Part shown: piece by piece, positions 55,101 through 63,359 of the stretch
How the letters are laid out: each line of letters opens with the position of its first letter
Position numbering within the stretch: position 1 is the first letter of the stretch
Source: UBA5018 sp947463165
Lineage (GTDB): Bacteria > Cyanobacteriota > Cyanobacteriia > PCC-6307 > Cyanobiaceae
Direction: 5' to 3'
NCBI GenBank assembly: GCA_943371245.1
Contig: CALRTY020000003.1
Coordinates: 186,001-250,000, forward strand
DNA length: 64,000 nt
The notes under the pieces: generated by a model
What the model saw: the letters and a program-made list of their open reading frames with translations, nothing else
What the model was told of the DNA's origin: nothing
Database searches by the model: none
Position numbers and translations under genes: made by a program

Positions 55101-58100
55101 ATTGGCTGCCAGGGAACCTGCAGCACCGGGGGTAGCCAGGCTGAGGATGGCATTATTGCCAGCCGCATCCCGGATAGTGCCGCCATTGAGCTCCAGAGCG
55201 GAGTTGGAGAGCTGATCGAGATCGGCGGAGCTATCGCCAGCCTGAATGGTGTAGGAGAAGGAGAGGGTGGTGGTGCCACTGCCGCCCGAGTAGATGGCAT
55301 AGCGATCGACGGCGCCGGTTTCCAGTTGCAGCCGTGGCGTGCCGCCGGTGGTGGTTACGAGAACGGTTTCTGAGAACTGCAGGGTAAGGGTGATTACAGC
55401 GCCGATGCCATAGCTGCCATTGGCATTGATGGAGGTCACTGGCACCACAGGGGCGGCGGCGGTGTTGCGGAAAAAGAGCGTATTGCCGTCTTGATTGCCA
55501 ATGAATAGATCGAGATCCCCATCGCCGTCGGCATCGGCGAAGGCAGGGCTGGGGTTGCGGCCAACATTGGCAATACCAAAGGGATTGGCACTGGCGGTGG
55601 CGTAGGCGGGAATGGTGTTACCTGCGGCGGCGGTGTTCCTGAAGAAGGGGGTATTGCCCCAGTATTCACCTATGAACAGATCGAGATCGCCGTCTCTATC
55701 GATGTCAGCAAAACTGACCTTGGCAGAATAACCCACATCTGTGATGCCAAATGGGTTGGTGCTGGCGGCGGCGTAGGCGGGAGCGGTGGCGCTTCCGGTG
55801 TTCCTGAAAAAGAGGGTGTTGCCGTAGTACTCACCGATGAAGAGATCAAGATCGCCATCGGCGTCGGCATCCGCGAAGGCCGGGCTGGCGGAGAAGCCAA
55901 CATCGCTGATCCCGAAGGGATTGGTGGCGGCAGCGGCGTAGGCGGGAGCGGTGGCGCCAAGGTTGGCGGTGTTCCTGAAAAAGAGGGTGTTGCCGGAGCT
56001 ATCGCCGATGAATAGATCAAGATCGCCATCGCCGTCGGCATCCGCGAAGGCCGGGCTGGCTTTGCCGGACACTATCGCTAGGCCGAAGGGATTGTTGGCG
56101 GCAGCGACGTAGGCGGGAGCGGTGGCGCCAGGGTTGGCTGTGTTCCTGAAAAAGAGGCTGCAGCCGCTGCTGTTGCCGATGAACAGATCGAGATCCCCAT
56201 CGCCGTCGGCATCCGCGAAGGCTGGGCTGGCGCTGTAGCCCACATCTGTGATACCAAAGGGATTGGTGGAGGCAGCGGCGTAGGCGGGAGCGGTGGCGTA
56301 GCTGCCCAGGCTGCCGCTGGCAGCGGTGGTATCAATCGTGATGGCGCCCAACTGGCCATGGGCACTGGTGTTGCCGACGAGATCGATCTGGCGCACCAGG
56401 ATGCTGCCAGCCGCATAAGTGCCTGGCGCGAGCGTGAAGGAGGTGCCAGTGCCGGCGAGCCAGCTGCCGCCGCCATTGATGGAGTACTGCCAGCTGGCAC
56501 TAGTTTCCAGGTTGCTTACATTTACTGTGCCAATATTGGTGATGCCATCGCTATTGCTTATGCCGCTGTCTTTGGCCAGGGCCAGGCCGGGGGCGGCTGG
56601 GGCGATGCCATCAATCACCAGGGCCCTATTGGCGGCCAGGGAACCTGGGGTACCGGGGGCGGCCAGGGTAAGGATGGTGTTATTTCCGGCCGCATCTTGG
56701 ATAACGCCGCCATTTAGTTCCAGAGCATTGGCCGAGAGCTGATCGAGATCGGCGGAGCTATCGCCAGCCTGAACGGTGTAGGAAAAGGAAAGCGTGGTGG
56801 TGCCGCTGCCGCCCGAGTAGATGGCATGGCGATCGATGGCTCCGGTTTCCAGCTGCAGCCGGGGAGTGCCACCGGTGGTGGTTACGTAAACAGCTTCTGA
56901 AAACTGCAGACTAAGGCTGATTACCGCGCCGATGCCATAGCTGCCATTGGCATTGGTGGAGACCACTGGTGCCACAGGAGTGGCGGCACCAGGGTTGGCG
57001 GTGTTCCTGAAAAAGAGGGTGTTGCCGTCTCTGTTGCCGACGAAGAGATCAAGATCGTCATCGGCATCGGCATCCGCGAAGGCCGGGCTGGCGAAGGAGC
57101 CCACATCGCTGATCCCGAAGGGATTTGTGGCGGCAGCGGCGTAGGCGGGTGCCGTAGCGCTGCCGGTGTTCCTGAAAAAGAGGGTACAGCCGTCGCTATT
57201 GCCAATGAAGAGATCAAGATCGCCATCGCGGTCTGCATCCGCGAAGGCCGGGCTGGCGTTGTTGCCCACATCGCCAATCCCGAAGGGATTGGTGGCGGCA
57301 GCGGCGTAGGCGGGAGCGATGGCGCCAGGGTTGGCGGTGTTTCTGAAAAAGAGAGAATTGCCGTAGCGCTCACCGATGAAGAGATCGAGATCGCCATCGC
57401 CGTCGGCATCCGCGAAGGCCGGGCTAGCCCAGTCGCCAACATCGCTGATCCCGAAGGGATTTGTGGCGGCAGCGGCGTAGGCAGGAGCGGCGGCGCCAGG
57501 GTTGGCGGTGTTCCTGAAAAAGAGGGTGTTGCCGTAGTACTCACCGATGAAGAGATCCAGATCGCCATCGCGGTCGGCATCCGCCAAGGCCGGGCTGGCG
57601 TAGAAGCCAACATCGCTGATGCCGGAGGGATTGGTGGCAGCAACGGCATAGGAGGTAGCGGTGGCGCCAGGGTTGGCGGTGTTCCTGAAAAAGAGAGTGC
57701 AGCCGTAAAGCTCGCCGATGAAGAGATCCAGATCGCCATCGGCGTCGGCATCAGCGAAGGCCGTTTTGGCATAGAAGCCAACATCTCTGATCCCAAAGGC
57801 ATTGGTGGCGGCAGCGGCGTAGGCGGCAGCGGTGGCGTAGCGGCCCTGGCTGCCTGTGGGAGCTGTGGTGTCTACGGTGATGGCTCCCAATTGGCCATTG
57901 GCACTGGTGTTGCCGGCAAGATCGCTCTGGCGTGCCCGAATACTGCCAGCCGTATAAGTGCCTGGCGCCACGGAGAAGGATGTGCCAGTGCCCAGGAGCC
58001 AACTACTGCCGCCATTTATGGAATACTGCCAGCTGGCACCAGCTTCCAGGTTGCTTATGCTTATCGTGCCGATATTGGTGATACCATCTGTATTGCTGAT

Positions 58101-61100
58101 GCCGCTATCGCTGGCCAGGGTCAGGGTGGGGGCGGCTGGTGCAGTGGTGTCGATTGCCAGAACACCGGCTGGGCTATTGGAGAAGCTGGCAAAGCTATTT
58201 CCAGCAGCATCCCTAAGCAGAGCGCCGTTGGCGTTGAGGGCGGTAATGGCTAAGTCGCTACTGCTATTACCCGCAGCCACTGTGTAGCTAAATACCAGAG
58301 AATTAGTGCCACTGCCACTGGTGTAGGTGGCGCTGCCGCCAGAGTTCAAGCTGAGGCTGGGCGTGCCGCCACTGATGGTAACTGGCTCGCTGGTATTTAC
58401 GGTGAGAGTTACCACCCGGCCGGTATTGAGGTTGCCGTTGCCACTGCTGATGCCGCTGCCCGTTGCTACCACAGAGTTAACCGTTGGAGTGGTGGTGTCG
58501 ATGGTGATAGCCCCCAGTTGGCCATTGGCACTGGTGTTGCCGGCAAGATCGCTCTGACGCACCAGGATGCTGCCAGCCGCGTAGGTGCCTGGGGTCAGGG
58601 AGAAGGAAGTGCCAGTGCCGGCGAGCCAACTGCTACCGCCATTTACAGAATACTGCCAGCTGGCGCCAGGTTCCAGGCCGCTTATATTTACTGTGCTGTT
58701 GTTAGTAATGCCATCGCTATTGCTGATGCCGGTATCGCTGGCCAGCGCCAGGCTGGGGGTGGTTAGGGCGATGCCATTGATCACCAAGGCCCCATTGGCC
58801 GCTAGGGAACCTGGGGCACCGGGGGCGGCCAGGGTAAGGATGGCGTTGTTGCCAGCCGCATCCCGGATAGTGCCGCCATTTAGTTCCAGGGCATTGGCCG
58901 AGAACTGATCGAGATCGGCAGAGCTGTCGCCGGCCTGAACGGTGTAGGTGAAGGAGAGGGTGTTGCTGCCGCTGCCGCCCGAGTAGATGGCATAGCGATC
59001 GATGGCACCGGTTTCCAGCTGCAGCCGTGGCGTACCACCGCTGGTGGTTACATAAAGGGTCTCTGAGAACTGCAGGCTGAGGGTGATTACCGCGCCGATG
59101 CCATAGCTTCCATTGGTGGTGCTGGAGGCCACTGGTGCCACAAGAGCGGTGGCACTTGGATTGGCGGTGTTCTTGAAAAAGAGAGTGTTGCCGTAGTACT
59201 CACCGATGAAGAGATCAAGATCGCCATCGGCGTCAACATCCGCGAAGGCCGGGGTGGCAAAGTAGCCCACATCGCTGATCCCGAAGGGATTGGTAGATGC
59301 GGCGGCGTAGGCGGGAGCGGTGGCACCAGGGTTGGCGGTGTTCCTGAAAAAGAGGGTGTTGCCGTTGTTCCCACCAATGAACAGATCAAGATCGCCATCG
59401 GCGTCGGCATCCGCCAAGGCCGGGCTGGCGTAGAAGCCCACATCTACGATGCCAAAGGGATTGGTGGCGGCAGCGGCGTAGGCGGGAGAGGTGGCGCCAG
59501 GGTTGGCGGTGTTCTTGAAAAAGAGAGTGTTGCCGTTGTAATTGCCGATGAACAGATCAAGATCGCCATCGGCGTCGGCATCCGCGAAGGCCGGGCTGGC
59601 ATAGCCTTCAACATAGCTGATCCCGAAGGGATTGGTGGTGGCAGCGGCGTAGGCGGGAGCGGTGGCGCCAGGGCTGGCGGTGTTCCTGAAAAAGAGGGTG
59701 TTGCCGTAGCCATCACCGATGAAGAGATCAAGATCGCCGTCGCCATCGATGTCCACAAAGCTGGGGCTGGCGGATAAGCCCACACTCGTGATGCCGAAGG
59801 CAGGGGTGTAGGCGGCGGCATAGGCGGGAGCGGTGGCGCCAGGGTTGGCGGTGTTCCTGAAAAAGAGAATGCAGCCGCTGAAATTGCCAATGAACAGATC
59901 AAGATCGCCATCGCGGTCGGCATCCGCGAAGGCCGGGCTGGCCAATAAGCCAACATCGCCAATCCCGAAGGGATTGGTGGCGGCAGGGGCGTAGGCGGGA
60001 GTGGTGGCGTAGCCGCTGCCCAGGCTGCCGGTGGGAGCTGTGGTGTCGATGGTGACGGCGACTAGTTGACCATTGGCACTGGTGTTGCCAGCGAGATCGC
60101 TTTGGCGCACCAGGATGCTGCCAGCCGCGTAGGTGCCTGGGGTCAAGAAGAAGGAAGTGCCAGTTCCGTTGAGCCAACTGCTGCCGCCATTTACGGAATA
60201 TTGCCAGCTGGCACCAGTTTCTAGGCCGCTTACATTTACTGTGCCGATATTGGTGATGCTGTCCGTATTGCTGCCTCCGGTGTCGTTGGCCAGCGCTAAA
60301 CTTGGAGCCGCCGCTGTGATGTCAATGGTGGCGGTATAGGCGGTGCCTGCGGCCGACTGGTTGCCGGCGGCGTCGGCGACGCGGGCCGTATAGCTGACGC
60401 TCTGGGTATTAACCAGGGTGCGGGTATCGCTGTAGCTCCAGCTGGTGCCGGAAACAGTCGCGGTGCCAAGGAGGTTGGCGCCGTCGTAGATGCGGACGGT
60501 TTCACCGGCCACCAGGGCAGTGGAGATCGTGCCGCCGATGGAGGGGGAGGTGTCGTCGGTGGTGGCACCTGAAGCCACCGTGCCTTGAACGATGCCGACG
60601 TTATCGTTTATGGAGGTGACTGCTGCGGTCTTGCCACTGCCACTGCCGCTGATGCTCGCTAGGAGCGTGTAGGAGCCAGTATTAGAACTGTAAGCGGCGG
60701 CACCAAGAAAGTAGGTGCCAGTATCGCTAGGTGTGAAGGTGATCTGGGAGTTGTAGCCATTGAAGTCATCGTTTAAGGCGAGGATCTTGCCGTTTGCGTC
60801 GTAAAAGTAAAGGTAAGGATCATAGAGGGGGGTGCCGTTTGGTTCGGAACTGCCGTTTAGATTGAAAAGATAGGTGATGCCACCGGTAAGGGCAATGCTG
60901 AACCAATCTTGATCGTAAGCTGGATCAATCCTGCCGGTCGCGCTACCTCCGACGCTGATCGAGCCCGTGGTGTTGGTGGTTTCTGCGTAGTCGGGTGTTT
61001 CTGCCTCGATGGAAATGGGGATGCCATCGATGTAGATAAGACGGTGATCGTCTTCCGTGAAGGCCATTGGATTGGGCGCGAGGCCCCGCAGCTGCGCCGA

Positions 61101-61535
61101 GAAGATCTCACCCTCATCACCGGCCATGTCCTGGTGGCCGTTGAGGCGCTGATCGATGGCATGGCCGATTTCCTCCAGCAGCATCGCCTCCAGCTGGCTG
61201 GCGGCAGCACTTTGTAGCCAGGCGGCATTTATGTATATGCATTCCCCACCATCTGGTGCGGCATTGGTATAGGCACCATTAATGCCGTTTAGGCTTGCGG
61301 CGGGCAGGATTTTCAGGGGAATTTGGAGGCCGCCCTCCAGCAGGCTGGTTTGCAGATCGGCGGCAGCTTGCCAGGGGGGGGAGGCTTTATCTGCCGCAAA
61401 TACCCGATGCAGCAGGGCGTTATAGGCGTCTGAATTGCTGGCCCAGGCCGCCAGACGGTTTTCCACCAGCTGCAGCGCCAATTCCAGGTTGGAGCCGTTG
61501 GTGAGGAAGCCACCGGTGAAGAGGAGCTGGGCCAT
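48462..61535 (-). CDS. Giant repeat surface protein (~4357 residues): EEIGH module, PPC-like, VCBS, Ig-like, bluetail-type C-terminus
   Basis: ATG at 61535 (M-A-Q-L-L-F-T-G-G) is preferred over an upstream in-frame TTG at 61637. Domain order: N-terminal module with L-E-E-I-G-H-A-I-D (about residue 125); PPC-like beta domain (about 185-300); four blocks of five VCBS/FG-GAP units with D-x-D-x-D-G-D-L-D-L-F-I-G; between and after them, 13 copies of an Ig-like repeat with W-Q-Y-S-[VI]-N-G-G and six copies of an Ig-like repeat with V-V-A-T-G-S-G-I-S; and a C-terminal segment (about 4210-4357) with V-L-T-G-L-G-G-V-D-T-F-K-F resembling the bluetail domain of cyanobacterial surface proteins. I count six Cys in the whole protein. 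Many acidic loops suggest calcium. No signal peptide is evident, so type I-like export via the C-terminus is the likely route. Probably adhesion, surface layer or motility; not testable from sequence alone. Confidence 0.88.
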   Translation of the reverse strand: MAQLLFTGGFLTNGSNLELALQLVENRLAAWASNSDAYNALLHRVFAADKASPPWQAAADLQTSLLEGGLQIPLKILPAASLNGINGAYTNAAPDGGECIYINAAWLQSAAASQLEAMLLEEIGHAIDQRLNGHQDMAGDEGEIFSAQLRGLAPNPMAFTEDDHRLIYIDGIPISIEAETPDYAETTNTTGSISVGGSATGRIDPAYDQDWFSIALTGGITYLFNLNGSSEPNGTPLYDPYLYFYDANGKILALNDDFNGYNSQITFTPSDTGTYFLGAAAYSSNTGSYTLLASISGSGSGKTAAVTSINDNVGIVQGTVASGATTDDTSPSIGGTISTALVAGETVRIYDGANLLGTATVSGTSWSYSDTRTLVNTQSVSYTARVADAAGNQSAAGTAYTATIDITAAAPSLALANDTGGSNTDSITNIGTVNVSGLETGASWQYSVNGGSSWLNGTGTSFFLTPGTYAAGSILVRQSDLAGNTSANGQLVAVTIDTTAPTGSLGSGYATTPAYAPAATNPFGIGDVGLLASPAFADADRDGDLDLFIGNFSGCILFFRNTANPGATAPAYAAAYTPAFGITSVGLSASPSFVDIDGDGDLDLFIGDGYGNTLFFRNTASPGATAPAYAAATTNPFGISYVEGYASPAFADADADGDLDLFIGNYNGNTLFFKNTANPGATSPAYAAAATNPFGIVDVGFYASPALADADADGDLDLFIGGNNGNTLFFRNTANPGATAPAYAAASTNPFGISDVGYFATPAFADVDADGDLDLFIGEYYGNTLFFKNTANPSATALVAPVASSTTNGSYGIGAVITLSLQFSETLYVTTSGGTPRLQLETGAIDRYAIYSGGSGSNTLSFTYTVQAGDSSADLDQFSANALELNGGTIRDAAGNNAILTLAAPGAPGSLAANGALVINGIALTTPSLALASDTGISNSDGITNNSTVNISGLEPGASWQYSVNGGSSWLAGTGTSFSLTPGTYAAGSILVRQSDLAGNTSANGQLGAITIDTTTPTVNSVVATGSGISSGNGNLNTGRVVTLTVNTSEPVTISGGTPSLSLNSGGSATYTSGSGTNSLVFSYTVAAGNSSSDLAITALNANGALLRDAAGNSFASFSNSPAGVLAIDTTAPAAPTLTLASDSGISNTDGITNIGTISISNLEAGASWQYSINGGSSWLLGTGTSFSVAPGTYTAGSIRARQSDLAGNTSANGQLGAITVDTTAPTGSQGRYATAAAYAAAATNAFGIRDVGFYAKTAFADADADGDLDLFIGELYGCTLFFRNTANPGATATSYAVAATNPSGISDVGFYASPALADADRDGDLDLFIGEYYGNTLFFRNTANPGAAAPAYAAAATNPFGISDVGDWASPAFADADGDGDLDLFIGERYGNSLFFRNTANPGAIAPAYAAAATNPFGIGDVGNNASPAFADADRDGDLDLFIGNSDGCTLFFRNTGSATAPAYAAAATNPFGISDVGSFASPAFADADADDDLDLFVGNRDGNTLFFRNTANPGAATPVAPVVSTNANGSYGIGAVISLSLQFSEAVYVTTTGGTPRLQLETGAIDRHAIYSGGSGTTTLSFSYTVQAGDSSADLDQLSANALELNGGVIQDAAGNNTILTLAAPGTPGSLAANRALVIDGIAPAAPGLALAKDSGISNSDGITNIGTVNVSNLETSASWQYSINGGGSWLAGTGTSFTLAPGTYAAGSILVRQIDLVGNTSAHGQLGAITIDTTAASGSLGSYATAPAYAAASTNPFGITDVGYSASPAFADADGDGDLDLFIGNSSGCSLFFRNTANPGATAPAYVAAANNPFGLAIVSGKASPAFADADGDGDLDLFIGDSSGNTLFFRNTANLGATAPAYAAAATNPFGISDVGFSASPAFADADADGDLDLFIGEYYGNTLFFRNTGSATAPAYAAASTNPFGITDVGYSAKVSFADIDRDGDLDLFIGEYWGNTPFFRNTAAAGNTIPAYATASANPFGIANVGRNPSPAFADADGDGDLDLFIGNQDGNTLFFRNTAAAPVVPVTSINANGSYGIGAVITLTLQFSETVLVTTTGGTPRLQLETGAVDRYAIYSGGSGTTTLSFSYTIQAGDSSADLDQLSNSALELNGGTIRDAAGNNAILSLATPGAAGSLAANKALVIDGSAPTAPGLAMASDTGVSTSDRITNIGTVNVTGLENGASWQYSVNGGSSWLTGTGTSLSLAPGSYAAGSILVRQSDNAGNTSANVQLGAITVDTSAAAPSLSLASDSGANNTDGITNIGTINLSGLETGGSWRYSVNGGTSWLTGTGTSFSLAPGSYAAGSILVRQSDIAGNTSANGQLGAITVDTTGPIGSLKPTAPGYAAPSTNPFGISDAGALANPSFADIDGDGDLDLFIGNNNGCTIFFRNTATAGATAPAYAAPSINPFGITDVGWSASPSLVDIDGDGDLDLFIGETYGNTLFYRNTATTGSTSPAYAAPNTNPFNITNVGYSAKPSFADIDKDGDLDLFIGNGEGNILFYRNTANPGATAPTYAAPSVNPFGITDVGDNASSSFADIDADGDLDLLIGNANGDIYAYRNNASATATNPAYGAPSKNPFGIAIASGYSSLRLADIDRDGDLDLFVGIDIGNTLFFRNIASKDPVAPLTSSTANGYYRSGATINITLQFSEAVYVTTTGGTPRLQLETGAIDRYALYSGGSGTNTLSFSYTVEAGDSSADLDQVSSSALELNGGSIRDLAGNNAILTLATPGAPGSLAANRALVVDAIMPIVTSVVATGADLSNGNGNLNAGKVVTITVYTSEPVTISGGTPSLSLNSGGSATYTSGGGTASLVFSYTVAAGHATNDLAITGLNANGAILSDLAGNSFVSFSNSPAGVLVIDTTAPTTTATITAIADDLGTIQGTVAPGGSTNDPTPTISGSISTALATGESLGVYSGATLLGNASVNNTAKTWTFTPTALASTAGTNYAITARVADAAGNLGTASVARSFWLDTTASTPGLALASDTGINNSDRITKVGTVNISSLESGATWQYSVNGGGSWLPGTGTSFSVAPGTYGTGSILVRQSDLVGNTSANGPLGATSIDTTAPAVSSVVATGSGISSGNGNLNAGKVVTLTVNTSEPVTISGGTPSLSLNSGGSATYTSGSGTASLVFSYIVAAGNSSSDLAITAFNTNGASLTDAAGNSFASFSNSPAGVLVIDTTAAPPSLALANDTGASNKDGITNIGAVNISGLETGASWQYSVNGGNNWLTGTGTSFSVAPGTYGAGSILARQSDLAGNTSANGQLGAITIDTTAAAPSLTLVSDAGISSSDRITNNAIVNISGLESGANWQYSVNSGSNWLTGTGTSFSVAPGTYNAGQIQARQIDLAGNTSANGQLAAFTVDTSAPTVSSVLTTTYPFYSSSGNLNAGKVVTLTVYTSEPVTISGGTPSLSLNSGGSATYISGSGSSSLVFSYTVAAGDNSSDLAITALNANGASLTDAAGNSFASFANNPAGILVIDTAAPAAPSLALASDFGISDTDNITNFSRINVNGLEAGASWEYSVNGGSSWFTGTGTFFYLLVSGSFGAGQFLVRQIDRAGNISANGQLGAITIDIIPPAVNSVVATGSGISSGNGYLNAGKVVTLTVNTTEPVTIRGGTPTLSLNSGGSATYISGSGTNSLVFSYTVATGHSSSDLAITALNTSSTWIAGTNGSYLTDVAGNWLASFSNSPAGVLVIDTAAAAPSLALASDTGGSNTDGITNIGTVNISGLETGASWQYSLNGGSNWLAGSGTSFSVAPGTYAAGSILARQSDLAGNTSANGQLGAITIDTTAAAAPGLALASDTGISNSDLITNSGKLNINGLETSASWQYSINGGSNWLTGTGASFTLAPGTYGAGRVLVRQRDLAGNTSANGQLGAIRVDSTAPAVSSVVATGTGISSGNGNLNADKVVTLTVNTSEPVTISGGTPSLSLNSGGSAIYASGSGTSSLVFSYTVVASHSSSDLAITALNVNGASLTDAAGNSFASFSRNPAGVLVIDTTAPAAPSLTLANDSGDSNKDGITNIGTVNVSGLEAGASWQYSIDGGSNWLTGTGAFFSVAPGTYGTGSILARQSDLAGNTSANGQLGAITIDTTAPTTSAAIIAIDDNFGVITALLAEDALTDDSTPTLSGSISAALATGENLRIFNGVTPLGNATVNNTDFTWSFTPTTALANGFYTITARVADAAGNLAAASPAQRFSIDATANQLIGDANANTLTATTAKDVLTGLGGVDTFKFTALTSSTLASFDRITDFSIGTDLLDGPTAVAAANINKLGAVSALSATSISTVLTAATFLANRAATFSYADPSGTSRSFIALNNATAGYQSSTDAIIEITGYIGSLDSLQVI
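53640..60010 (-). repeat. Four blocks of five VCBS/FG-GAP units inside the giant gene
   Basis: Blocks lie near 59150-60010 (A), 56990-57840 (B), 55450-56320 (C) and 53640-54500 (D). Each holds five units of about 55-57 residues with [AS]-F-A-D-[AI]-D-x-D-G-D-L-D-L-F-I-G-x(4)-G-N-T-L-F-F. In unit 1 of all four blocks the Asn after Gly is Cys (G-C-x-[LI]-F-F); unit B4 also has Cys. Ig-like repeats separate the blocks. Confidence 0.88.
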
Positions 61536-62109
61536 GGGTCTGGGGCGAGCAGGCGAGGGGTTGGTGAGCTGAATAGGGCGCTGGTGGCAGACCGGCCGGT
61601 CTGGGCAAGCGATTGGTGGCACGGAGTGCCGCTGCAACTTGTGGCTGAATTAGGTGGCTTTGGAGGCTGAGGCTAGGGGGGTGGAGGTGCTGGTGGGGCC
61701 TGCGGTGGTGGCCCAGGTGCGGGCAAATCTGCAACCCGGCGCGATACCCGCCAGGCAGCTGAACACCGTGTTTACAAAACAGCAGCCTGTTGGCGCGATA
61801 GGTGGAAAAAGCAAGCGAAACCGCCTGCTCCCGCAACCAGGAGGCCAGCCCAGCGGAGGCCGGAGCCGATAGGGAGACGGTGCTGTTCAATGAAATGTGT
61901 CTAGGGATACGGTTTATCGGTAGCAGGCCCTGCAATCAGGAGCTAGGCAGGTAGGGTGTGAATGTCAATTACGGACCCGCTCGCTCGTATTGGATACCAA
62001 TGGTCTCACTTTTCTTTCGCCCTCGTCAAGGAGCTTGTTGACACTTTGACAACATAAAAAACATGCCAGCTATTGGGATGCTGCCCTGATCAGGCCAGAT
62101 GCCGCCGTT
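61536..62109. other. ~570-base spacer upstream of the giant gene
   Basis: Divergent spacer between the giant gene (minus) and the DUF4351-type remnant (plus), so it must hold the giant's promoter. No motif I can defend. A 31-codon frame at 61962-62057 and frames overlapping the giant's start have no protein-like character. The right-hand part (61900-62100) is less GC-rich. Confidence 0.45.
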
Positions 62110-62580
62110 GTGGTCGCCAGCGACAAGCTCTTTATCTGGCTGTTCCAGAACCAACTGGATCGAATCTTGCAATTGCAGAGCTACCTGCCGGCCTTGATCC
62201 TCGAGGCCCAAATGGCGACCGCCACCGATCCCACGGCTCCACCGCTGCTGAAAGCCCTGGCCCTGCTGCTGCAACCGGAGCGGGAATTGCCGGCCACCAC
62301 CGCACTCCTCCGGGCCCAGGTGAAAGGCACGGCCCAGGCCGCCGAAATCGGCGACTTCACCCAGAGCGTGGCCTACCGGGAGATCTATGGGCTTGGCCGC
62401 CAGGCAGGGGAGCTGGATCTAGCTCTACGCCTGCTGCAACGACGCTGCGGCGCTCTCTCCGTCCAGCAGGAAGCTCGCATCCGGGAGCTGCCATTGCCGC
62501 AACTTGAGGCCCTGGGCGAGGCCCTGCTCGATTTTCAGGGGTCAGGGGATCTCAACGTCTGGCTGGCGGCTCTCGTCTGA
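62110..62580 (+). pseudogene. Probable remnant of a DUF4351 protein (Rpn/transposase-associated type)
   Basis: 156 residues from a GTG. The last ~80 residues (S-V-A-Y-R-E-I-Y-G-L-G-R-Q-A-G-E, then A-L-R-L-L-Q-R-R-C-G, L-P-L-P-Q-L-E-A-L-G-E-A-L-L-D-F, D-L-x-V-W-L) match the DUF4351 C-terminus. Full-length relatives have ~200 more residues with a PD-(D/E)XK nuclease domain upstream; here the frame is closed by a TGA at 62047-62049 and no such domain is present. It therefore looks N-terminally truncated. Located between the two giant-protein genes. Confidence 0.6.
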
Positions 62581-62633
62581 TTCGCCAGGCTCAGATTGGC
62601 CAGGTTCTGTGGGCGGCTCCCCCACGCTGGGCC

Positions 62634-63359
62634 GCTTTTGACATATCGGCAAATTGTTTTGCTATCCAGGCAGGCCAGATTTATATCACCTGAAGGCTGT
62701 CCAAGGAGCTAATATAGCCGGTGATTTCAATAACCGCATCGGTGCTTGACTGGTAGCCGGCGGCGGCATCGTTGAGGGCGATGAAGCTGCGGGAGATGCC
62801 GGAGGGATCGGCATAGCTGAAGGTGGCGGCGCGGTTGGCGAGGAAGGTGGCGGCGGTTAACAAAGTGGAGATAGATGTGGCACTAAGCGCGGTTACGGCG
62901 CCAAATTTGTTGATGTTTGCTGCTGCCACTGCAGTGGGGCCATCGAGGATATCGGTGCCGATGCTGAAATCGGTGAGACGATCAAAGTTTGCCAGGGTGG
63001 ATGAGGTGAGGGCGGTAAATTTGAATGTATCGATACCGCCGAGTCCTGTGAGCACATCTTTGGCGGTTGTGGCCGTGAGCGTGTTGGCGTTGGCATCGCC
63101 AATGATTTGATTGGCTGTGGAATCAATACTGAAGCGTTGCGCTGGGCTGGCGGTGGCGAGGTTGCCTGCTGCATCTGCGACCCGGGCAGTGATGGCATAA
63201 AAGCCGCTGGCGAGAGCAGTGCTGGGAGTGAAGCTCCAGGTTTTGGCGGTGTTGTTCACGGTGGCGTTTCCCAGCAGGGTGGTGCCGTTGAAAATGCGCA
63301 GGTTGTCGCCCGTAGCCAGGGCGGCGGAGATGCTGCCGTTAAGGGTGGGGGTGGTGTCG
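62634..63359. repeat. Copy 2 of the duplicated giant-gene 3' end plus flank
   Basis: Collinear with 48415-49140. Past the stop it keeps the flank and an ATG (62642-62644) with codons M-S-K-A-A, matching M-P-K-A-A of the glycosyltransferase in copy 1; the frame then ends after 17 codons. Confidence 0.88.

Noticed and set aside
61420..61935. Minus-strand frame of 171 codons upstream of and overlapping the giant start
   Set aside because: It overlaps the giant's N-terminal module in another frame and has His/Pro/Arg-rich shadow composition.
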